NCBI GenBank assembly: GCA_031267015.1
Contig: JAIRZW010000110.1
Location: 1 to 7,860, forward strand
Direction: 5' to 3'
DNA: 7,860 nucleotides
Source of the DNA: Heliobacteriaceae bacterium
GTDB taxonomy: Bacteria > Cyanobacteriota > Vampirovibrionia > Gastranaerophilales > Gastranaerophilaceae
Positions 1-4,526 of the stretch are shown piece after piece; position 1 is the first letter of the stretch, and every line of letters starts with the position of its first letter. Below the pieces are notes generated by a model that did no database searches, was not told the origin of the DNA, and worked only from the letters and a program-made list of their open reading frames with translations. Position numbers and translations under genes: made by a program.

Positions 1-2
1 AT

Positions 3-323
3 ATGAAAGCAAAAATCAAAAGAATCGTACAAGAATTAAGAACAGCCTTGCAGAATGCTATTGATGATTTTGAAGGCTTGTATCTGTTCGGTTCACAGGC
101 AACAGGCAAAGCCACAAAAGACAGCGATATTGATATTGTTATACTGTTTAAAAATAAACGGTATTGGCAGCCGTTGGATTATCATAAAATACTATCACGT
201 ATTAGTTACGAATATGACGCGGATTTAGACACACATCCAATGACAAGAAAAGAACTGGAACGAAATTATTATTTTCATAAAGAAGTCGTAAACAAAGGAA
301 TATTTTATGGAAAAACAGAATAA
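3..323 (+). CDS. MNT-type minimal nucleotidyltransferase, probable antitoxin of an MNT/HEPN pair
   Basis: A 106-residue protein of the minimal nucleotidyltransferase (pol beta superfamily) type. The active-site signature is visible: G30-S31-Q32, then D42 and D44 in the pattern GSxxxGxxxxxSDIDI, with a third acidic candidate at D74 or D76 (DADLD). The protein is little more than the core fold, as usual for the MNT partner of HEPN proteins. In characterised MNT/HEPN modules the MNT protein neutralises the HEPN toxin, in some cases by nucleotidylating it near its active site. All catalytic residues look intact, so enzymatic activity is plausible. The gene overlaps the HEPN gene by 17 nt, implying co-translation. 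The ATG sits at the window edge, so its ribosome binding site is only partly in view and a slightly longer N-terminus cannot be excluded. Confidence 0.85.
   Translation: MKAKIKRIVQELRTALQNAIDDFEGLYLFGSQATGKATKDSDIDIVILFKNKRYWQPLDYHKILSRISYEYDADLDTHPMTRKELERNYYFHKEVVNKGIFYGKTE
294..300 (+). promoter_or_regulatory. Ribosome binding site of the HEPN gene, inside the MNT gene
   Basis: AAAGGAA lies 6 nt before the ATG at 307, within the 3' end of the MNT coding sequence. It supports that ATG as the start and the 17-nt gene overlap. Confidence 0.6.
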
Positions 324-696
324 AGAACTTTTTATAAAAATCAATCTTGAAAAATCAGAAGAAGCTATGAGAATAGCGGAGTATTCTATTTGCGATAAGG
401 CTTTTACAACCGCACTGAACAGGATTTATTACGGGATGTTCTATGTTGTTACCGCATTAGCCCGTAAACATGAATTTATAACATCAAAACATTCTACTCT
501 TAAGGGTTGGTTTAACAAAAAGTTTGTAAATGAGGACAAGATTGTTGAGCCCGCACTATACAGGATTTATAATACAGCCTTTGAAAACAGGCAAGAAAGT
601 GATTATGATGATTTATACAAGTCAAATGAAGAATTTGTAAAATCTCTGCTTTCGGAAGCTAAGAAATTCATTGAACAAGTCAGCAAAATTATTTAA
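307..696 (+). CDS. HEPN domain protein, partner of the upstream MNT nucleotidyltransferase
   Basis: A 129-residue, mostly helical protein matching the HEPN family (PF05168-like). Helix two carries R39 in the ALNRIYYGMFY pattern, followed by SKHSTLKGWF (H62), typical of this family. Helix four carries ENRQESDYDD (R95, D99, Y100) and ends in a long amphipathic helix (FVKSLLSEAKKFIEQV). Many HEPN toxins are RNases using an RX4-6H motif. I do not find that motif: the equivalent place reads R95-x4-Y100, as in the RxxxDY branch of HEPN proteins. Ribonuclease activity is therefore uncertain, and the protein might bind nucleotide or RNA instead. The overlap with the MNT gene and the order antitoxin-like then toxin-like fit a toxin-antitoxin or defence module. 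Sampled lines of this two-gene region run about 28-45% G+C, mostly near one third. Confidence 0.8.
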   Translation: MEKQNKELFIKINLEKSEEAMRIAEYSICDKAFTTALNRIYYGMFYVVTALARKHEFITSKHSTLKGWFNKKFVNEDKIVEPALYRIYNTAFENRQESDYDDLYKSNEEFVKSLLSEAKKFIEQVSKII

Positions 697-739
697 GTAA
701 AATTTTTCAAGCATCATGTTAAGAATCGTTAATTTATAT

Positions 740-1063
740 TTACAGATGTTTTTCGATATTAGAAATAATCGCAGACTTAGGCATAAGCCCGACAATTCTT
801 TCGAGCGCTTTGCCGTCTTTGAATACCAAAAGGCTCGGAAGCCCGCTTATTGCATAATCCTTGGCGGTTTTAACATTCTCGTCTGTATTAATCTTAACAA
901 ACTTAACCTTGCCGTCAAATTCGCCGGCAATCTCGTCAAGAACCGGGCCTAATTTTCTGCAGGGCCCGCACCACGGCGCCCAAAAATCAACCACAACAGG
1001 CTGGCCGGAACTTAAAACTTCCTGTTCAAAACTTGAATCAGTAATATCAATCGCATTAGACAT
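740..1063 (-). CDS. trxA: Thioredoxin
   Basis: A 107-residue classical thioredoxin: a cytosolic disulfide reductase that serves ribonucleotide reductase, peroxiredoxins and other targets and is recharged by thioredoxin reductase. The active site WCGPC is at residues 31-35 in the context DFWAPWCGPCRKLGPVL. The buried acid D26 and the cis-proline P76 (SGLPSLLVF) are present, and the spacing matches E. coli thioredoxin. The start at 1063 is chosen because an AGGAG lies 7 nt upstream. A longer in-frame reading from a TTG at 1099 would put the start upstream of the extended -10 element and add an unneeded 12-residue basic tail. There is no signal peptide, so this is the cytoplasmic form. The gene converges on the HEPN gene with 43 bp between stops and diverges from the exonuclease gene. 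Confidence 0.97.
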   Translation of the reverse strand: MSNAIDITDSSFEQEVLSSGQPVVVDFWAPWCGPCRKLGPVLDEIAGEFDGKVKFVKINTDENVKTAKDYAISGLPSLLVFKDGKALERIVGLMPKSAIISNIEKHL

Positions 1064-1070
1064 AATTTTT

Positions 1071-1076
1071 CTCCTT
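1071..1076 (-). promoter_or_regulatory. Ribosome binding site deciding the thioredoxin start
   Basis: On the minus strand AAGGAG precedes the ATG at 1063 with a 7-nt spacer. It places initiation at 1063 rather than at the upstream TTG at 1099. Confidence 0.75.
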
Positions 1077-1085
1077 TTTTGATAC

Positions 1086-1096
1086 ATTATAGCACA
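1086..1096 (-). promoter_or_regulatory. Extended -10 promoter of the thioredoxin gene
   Basis: The minus strand reads TGTGCTATAAT, a perfect -10 hexamer (1091-1086) with the TRTGN extension found in promoters that lack a good -35. The best -35 candidates, in the TAGCAC/AGCACA region around 1108-1114, are weak. Predicted transcription begins near 1079, giving a leader of about 16 nt that contains the AAGGAG. Confidence 0.7.
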
Positions 1097-1107
1097 CAAA
1101 CTATTTT

Positions 1108-1118
1108 TGTGCTATTAT
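1108..1118 (+). promoter_or_regulatory. Extended -10 promoter of the exonuclease/transporter operon
   Basis: TGTGCTATTAT is the mirror image of the thioredoxin promoter, differing at one base. TATTAT at 1113-1118 would be the -10 and TGTGC the extension. Transcription would begin near 1125, about 20 nt before the ATG at 1146. The -35 is weak here too, since the symmetric position falls inside the opposing element. Confidence 0.6.
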
Positions 1119-1145
1119 CTTACAATAATCTAACAGGGCAGGATA

Positions 1146-2063
1146 ATGGCAAGAAAAAAAATAATTGAAATTGTTGTAGACATTGAAACAACCGGGCTGG
1201 ATTACACAAGAGAGAAGATGGTGGAATTTGCCGCTATCCGGCTTGAGAACGGCAAGATTAAGGACACATACCAGAGCCTTATAAACCCGCAGCAGCACAT
1301 CAGAAAATCCAGCATCGCAATCCACGGGATTACCGAGAGCATGGTCGCGGACGCGCCGACCGAGGCCGAAGTCATGCCTGCGATTTTGGAGTTTCTCGGC
1401 GGCCACCCGATTGTTGCGCACAATGCAATCTTTGACTACACATTTCTTAACGAGTCAAGCATAAGATTTAACGGCAAAGAACTAACCAATGCCCGTATTG
1501 ACTCGCAGCAGATGTTCAAGGAAGTTTTTCCCGACCTTGAATCTCACGGACTGGGCATGCTAACGGGGAAATTCAATGTAGAGCTTGTAAACCACCACCG
1601 TGCAATGGATGATGCCATGGGGCTTGCGCTTGCATACCCGGCGCTGAAAAAATTATATCTGCAAAAATACGACTGGGAATTAAAACAGCTTGATAATGTT
1701 GAATATTTGTTTGAGCGGTTTCTGCGGATTCAGCAGACCGTAACCACGTTACAGTCTGAATTGCAGGACTTGAAATCCGTGTTTAAGCTTTATTTTGAAC
1801 AGGGCGGCACCCCGATAACAGCGCAGAGCGGCGAAACCCTTGTTTACAACTCAAAACAAAGTTTCGGTTATGATTTAAGCCAGATTAAGGGCGTGCTGGA
1901 AGAAGTGGGGGCATTTGAAAAGGCTGTTAAGATAAACACCAGTTTTATAGACCGGCTTGTGGGCGGCTACCGGCTTGACGAAGAAAAACGCGCGCTAATC
2001 AGAGGGGCGCGTCAGGAACTCACTGAAACACGCAACATACAGGTAATTAAGGCAGGAAGATGA
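1146..2063 (+). CDS. DEDDh-family 3'-5' exonuclease (DnaQ/PolC epsilon-like) with a C-terminal extension
   Basis: A 305-residue protein with an N-terminal RNase T/DnaQ-type exonuclease domain (about residues 6-175). All five catalytic residues are visible: D12 and E14 in VVDIETTGL (Exo I), D97 in HNAIFD (Exo II), and H151 and D156 in HRAMDDA (Exo III, H-x4-D). Such enzymes remove nucleotides from DNA or RNA 3' ends using two metal ions. The part after about residue 185 is unlike DnaQ: a probable coiled coil (about 190-220, with TLQSELQDLKSVFKLYFEQ) and then about 80 residues I do not recognise. DnaQ is usually near 240 residues, so this may be a free-standing repair or RNA-processing exonuclease rather than the replicase proofreader. 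AGGG at 1135-1138, 7 nt before the ATG, supports the start. The stop overlaps the transporter start (ATGA), so the two are probably translationally coupled. Confidence 0.88.
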   Translation: MARKKIIEIVVDIETTGLDYTREKMVEFAAIRLENGKIKDTYQSLINPQQHIRKSSIAIHGITESMVADAPTEAEVMPAILEFLGGHPIVAHNAIFDYTFLNESSIRFNGKELTNARIDSQQMFKEVFPDLESHGLGMLTGKFNVELVNHHRAMDDAMGLALAYPALKKLYLQKYDWELKQLDNVEYLFERFLRIQQTVTTLQSELQDLKSVFKLYFEQGGTPITAQSGETLVYNSKQSFGYDLSQIKGVLEEVGAFEKAVKINTSFIDRLVGGYRLDEEKRALIRGARQELTETRNIQVIKAGR

Positions 2064-3493
2064 CAAACAAATTATTTGACTTTTTTAAGGAGCCGGCAGC
2101 GGCGCCGGCATTGAGTATAGAACAGGCGGACAAAACCTATCCGAAATTTAGATTAAGAATGTTTTATTCATGTTTCATAGGATACGCATTTTTTTACCTT
2201 TGTAAAAAGAATATCGCGGCGGCGCTTCCGTCAATGAGCGCGGAACTCGGCTACACAAACCTTGAACTGGGGATTATCGGAAGTTCGCTGTACTTAACTT
2301 ATGCATTCGGAAAATTCATTAACGGGATGATTGCCGACCGCGCAAACGTGAGAAAATTCCTGCCGACAGGCCTGATTTTGTCAGCGATTGCGAACATTTG
2401 TTTTGCGTTAAGCTACTTTGTATTCACGCCGGGAAAATTCACGTTCTTTGGTCTGCCTTCCGCAACCCTGCTGTTGTGGGCGTTTGCGTTCTTCTGGGGC
2501 GCTAACGGGTGGTTTCAGTCAATGGGATTTCCGCCTGTTGCAAAGTCTTTAACGTTCTGGTTCTCAAACTCCGAACGCGCTACAAAATGGGCGCTGTGGT
2601 CAACTTCACACCAGACCGGAACTTTCCTTGCCGTGATTCTGTCGGGCTTTGTAATCACAAAATTCGGCTGGCAGGCAGCATTTATATTTCCGGCAGTAAC
2701 GGCGATTTTCGCTGCGCTCTGGTTGTTTAACCGGCTTCGCGATAAGCCTGCAAGCATGGGTCTTCCTGACATCGAAGAATACCGCGAACCTGAAAAAGCC
2801 GCGGCTTGTGCGGCTTTGGAAGCAGAAGACGACGGCCTGAATTATACGGAAATCCTTAAAAAACATGTTTTAGCAAATAAAGTAGTCTGGGCATTGGCTT
2901 GCGCATACATATTTGTTTACGTAATCCGTTTTGGCACGGAAGACTGGATTATAAAATATTTAGTTGAATTCAAGCACAATTCGCTTGAACTTGCGTCAAT
3001 GAAGTTAAGCTGTCTGCCTCTGTTCGGGCTTTTCGGCACGATTATCGCGGGGCTGGCGTCGGACAAAATCTTCAAAGGCCAGCGAATCCAGATTAACATA
3101 ATCTTCCTTGCGGGCGTGGTGTTGTGTCTTACGGGGTTATTTTTTAACAACTGTGCGCTCAGCCCTGTAATATTTAAAAACCTTACGCTTGTTGATATGT
3201 TTGACTTTTTGCTGATTGGTTTTACGGGGTTTTTCACGTATGGGCCTCAAATGTTAATCGGCGGGGTCTGTGCGATTGAGTCTTCTTCCAGGAAAGTTGC
3301 GTCGGCTGTGACGGGCTTCACGGGAACCTTTGGCTATGTCGGCGCGATATTATCGGGAGTAGGAACAGGGTTTGTGGTGGATAAACTTGGTTGGAACGGC
3401 GCAATCGGCTTCTGGGGCGTATCCGCAGCAATATGTATTGTTATCTGCACATTCCTGCTGATTAACGAGAAAAAGAAAAAAGTTAATTGCTAA
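2060..3493 (+). CDS. Organophosphate:phosphate antiporter family MFS transporter (GlpT/UhpC-like)
   Basis: A 477-residue major facilitator with about 12 membrane segments, of the OPA family that exchanges sugar phosphates or glycerol 3-phosphate for inorganic phosphate across the inner membrane. Family marks include GYAFFYLCKKNIAAALP in segment 1, the MFS loop signature GMIADRANVRKFLP (D93-R94), WFQSMGFPPVAKSLTFWFS, H184 in STSHQTGTF (counterpart of the segment-5 GlpT histidine), and RLRDKPASMGLPDIEEY just before the central loop, close to the GlpT/UhpC wording. R290 in YVIRFGTEDW matches the second phosphate-binding arginine of GlpT, but the first is replaced by K49. The substrate cannot be named, and a UhpC-like sensor role cannot be ruled out, though no histidine kinase or response regulator lies nearby. 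The gene overlaps the exonuclease gene by 4 nt. Its last residues are a lysine-rich cytoplasmic tail. Confidence 0.88.
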   Translation: MTNKLFDFFKEPAAAPALSIEQADKTYPKFRLRMFYSCFIGYAFFYLCKKNIAAALPSMSAELGYTNLELGIIGSSLYLTYAFGKFINGMIADRANVRKFLPTGLILSAIANICFALSYFVFTPGKFTFFGLPSATLLLWAFAFFWGANGWFQSMGFPPVAKSLTFWFSNSERATKWALWSTSHQTGTFLAVILSGFVITKFGWQAAFIFPAVTAIFAALWLFNRLRDKPASMGLPDIEEYREPEKAAACAALEAEDDGLNYTEILKKHVLANKVVWALACAYIFVYVIRFGTEDWIIKYLVEFKHNSLELASMKLSCLPLFGLFGTIIAGLASDKIFKGQRIQINIIFLAGVVLCLTGLFFNNCALSPVIFKNLTLVDMFDFLLIGFTGFFTYGPQMLIGGVCAIESSSRKVASAVTGFTGTFGYVGAILSGVGTGFVVDKLGWNGAIGFWGVSAAICIVICTFLLINEKKKKVNC

Positions 3494-3513
3494 AGCAAAC
3501 GCAAAATATGTAC

Positions 3514-3542
3514 TTGACAAACTCCTAAATTTGTAGTGTAAT
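3514..3542 (+). promoter_or_regulatory. Strong sigma70-like promoter of the prepilin-like gene
   Basis: A perfect -35 TTGACA (3514-3519), a 17-bp spacer and TGTAAT (3537-3542, 5 of 6 to consensus). Predicted transcription begins near 3549, leaving a leader of about 32 nt. This excludes the in-frame GTG at 3548 as a useful start codon and supports the ATG at 3581. Confidence 0.82.
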
Positions 3543-3550
3543 CATGAGTG

Positions 3551-3565
3551 GTTACATTTCGTAAC
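3551..3565 (+). repeat. Small inverted repeat in the leader of the prepilin-like gene
   Basis: GTTAC and GTAAC, separated by 5 nt, lie between the predicted transcription start and the ribosome binding site. They could form a weak 5-bp hairpin or a small operator, or be chance. Confidence 0.3.
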
Positions 3566-3567
3566 AG

Positions 3568-3574
3568 AGAGGAG
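3568..3574 (+). promoter_or_regulatory. Ribosome binding site of the prepilin-like gene
   Basis: AGAGGAG lies 6 nt before the ATG at 3581 and 9 nt before a second in-frame ATG at 3584. Either could be used; they differ by one methionine. Confidence 0.75.
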
Positions 3575-3580
3575 AAAAGT

Positions 3581-4474
3581 ATGATGAAAAAAGCGTTTAC
3601 GTTGGCGGAATTTTTAATCACATTAGGAATTATCGGAGTAGTAGCGGCATTGGTTATGCCCGGGCTGATTGCGGATTACAAGCAAAAGGTCTATGACACA
3701 GCGCGTAAAAAAGTATGGTCAACGGTGGGACAAGCAGTACGGGTAATAACGGTAAACGGCGGGATATCCGGTGCAGCAGACGCGCAGGATTTTGTAGAAA
3801 ACCATTTAAAAGAACAAATAAAAATCCTCAAGACCTGCGACAATGCTAATTTACGCAGTTGCGGTATTGAAACCAACACAAATGCAATAAAAACACTGGC
3901 GGGGACTTCTACGACGATGCCAAAGGCGCTTCATAGTTTGGCATCAGGCATGTCAAGCGGAGCAACAACAAACGTCAACACTACAAGCTATGGTTTTGTG
4001 ATGGCGAACGGATATTCGGTAAACTTATTTTACAATCCGCAATGCATGCCGGATGACCCTAATAACACCCACTTGGGCCAGGACAGAGTGTGTGTAAACG
4101 CTATTTATGACATGAACGGTCTTGCAAACCCGAATCAGGCAGGCAAGGATATTGGCTTTGTAACAGTACTTTATCCTGATGAAACTTCAGTAGCTTATGC
4201 ACCTGATGTTGCCCCAAAAAATGCAGCAAATTCTGACTTCAATGGTGCACCTCAAGCTTGTACAGACCAAAACCCTGATTATTCAGTACCAAATAGAGAT
4301 GAACTCCTAGCAATGTATATGAACGGAAACCTTCTAGGAATCGTCGCGTTCAACTACTACTGGTCCGCCTCTGAGGCTACGCCTACTTTAGGTTGGTGTC
4401 AGTATTTCGTCAATGGCACCCGACACCGCTGCGCCAAGACCGGTCCCGACCCCGTCCGGTGCGTCAGGAGATAA
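3581..4474 (+). CDS. Type IV prepilin-like protein with a DUF1566/C-type-lectin-like, probably hypervariable C-terminus
   Basis: A 297-residue protein. Residues 1-5 (MMKKA) are a short basic prepilin leader. Cleavage before F6 would release FTLAE..., with the glutamate at mature position 5 and a hydrophobic helix (about 6-28, ITLGIIGVVAALVMP) as in type IV pilins and type II pseudopilins. The residue before the cut is Ala instead of the usual Gly. The middle (about 30-245) is a soluble, Asn/Thr-rich head with six cysteines that I cannot assign to a family. The end resembles DUF1566-type C-lectin folds: PNRDELLAMYMNGNLLG, then FNYYWSASE (F257, W261), GW, an NG turn and a final VRCVRR (292-297). 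Residues 266-291 look like the diversified segment of a DGR target. The protein is probably assembled or anchored at the cell surface with the lectin-like tip outward. It has its own promoter and appears monocistronic. Confidence 0.85.
   Translation: MMKKAFTLAEFLITLGIIGVVAALVMPGLIADYKQKVYDTARKKVWSTVGQAVRVITVNGGISGAADAQDFVENHLKEQIKILKTCDNANLRSCGIETNTNAIKTLAGTSTTMPKALHSLASGMSSGATTNVNTTSYGFVMANGYSVNLFYNPQCMPDDPNNTHLGQDRVCVNAIYDMNGLANPNQAGKDIGFVTVLYPDETSVAYAPDVAPKNAANSDFNGAPQACTDQNPDYSVPNRDELLAMYMNGNLLGIVAFNYYWSASEATPTLGWCQYFVNGTRHRCAKTGPDPVRCVRR
4349..4471 (+). other. Candidate DGR variable region (VR) at the 3' end of the prepilin-like gene
   Basis: The last ~123 coding bases change character. 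G+C is 43/60 in 4411-4470, against 22/60 in 4261-4320. From 4376 to 4453 most codons end in C or T with free choice at the first two positions: Thr ACC (4418), His CAC (4424), Arg CGC (4427), Cys TGC (4430), Ala GCC (4433), Thr ACC (4439), Gly GGT (4442), Pro CCC (4445), Asp GAC (4448). Each can be derived from AAC, AAT or ACC by substituting adenines only. Fixed anchors are F-N-Y-Y-W-S-A-S-E before and V-R-C-V-R-R after, where a homing (IMH-like) end would sit. This is the form known for DGR targets with C-lectin/DUF1566 folds. The template repeat and reverse transcriptase are not in this window, so the call is an inference. The 5' boundary is approximate. One codon (Pro CCC at 4451) would need a template such as CAC or AAC. 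Confidence 0.68.
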
Positions 4475-4496
4475 GCAATGACGATAAATAATTGCT
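4474..4496 (+). repeat. Inverted repeat directly after the candidate variable region
   Basis: AGCAAT (4474-4479) and ATTGCT (4491-4496) are perfect 6-bp arms around an 11-nt loop. Many DGR targets carry a hairpin or cruciform just downstream of the variable region, but those usually have GC-richer stems and short loops, so this is a weak match. No run of T follows that would make it a convincing terminator. Its right arm overlaps the -35 of the next promoter. Confidence 0.3.
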
Positions 4497-4520
4497 AATA
4501 TTTTAAATATATAATATAAT
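4492..4520 (+). promoter_or_regulatory. Promoter of the glycosyltransferase pair, giving a leaderless or near-leaderless mRNA
   Basis: TTGCTA (4492-4497, 4 of 6 to the -35 consensus), a 17-bp spacer and a perfect TATAAT (4515-4520). A second, overlapping TATAAT occurs at 4510-4515. The better-spaced pair predicts transcription starting at about 4527, the A of the ATG itself. Only AGG at 4521-4523 lies upstream as a possible, poorly spaced ribosome binding site. Confidence 0.6.
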
Positions 4521-4526
4521 AGGTAT

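Noticed and set aside
697..739. Possible bidirectional terminator between the HEPN and thioredoxin genes
   Set aside because: The 43 bp are AT-rich, but I could not find a stable inverted repeat there.
716..952. Plus-strand open frame opposite the thioredoxin gene
   Set aside because: It lies antisense to a clear thioredoxin with WCGPC, has no convincing ribosome binding site, and its translation resembles nothing known.
1064..1099. N-terminal extension of thioredoxin from a TTG at 1099
   Set aside because: The TTG is upstream of the -10 element, while an AAGGAG is correctly spaced to the ATG at 1063, which gives the standard 107-residue length.
2515..3237. Several minus-strand open frames across the transporter gene
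   Set aside because: They are shadows of a membrane protein gene with clear family motifs. They overlap one another and lack start signals.
3487..3498. Palindrome TTGCT-AA-AGCAA over the stop codon of the transporter gene, considered as a terminator
   Set aside because: The stem is only 5 bp with a 2-nt loop, too short to fold well, and no T run follows. It may be chance.
3548..3580. N-terminal extension of the prepilin-like protein from a GTG at 3548
   Set aside because: The GTG lies at or before the predicted transcription start and lacks a ribosome binding site. The extension would also put 11 residues before the short basic leader expected of a prepilin.
4475..4526. A template repeat or small RNA beside the candidate variable region
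   Set aside because: The gap is only 52 bp, AT-rich and taken up by a promoter. Nothing in it or elsewhere in the window resembles 4349-4471, so any DGR template must be outside.
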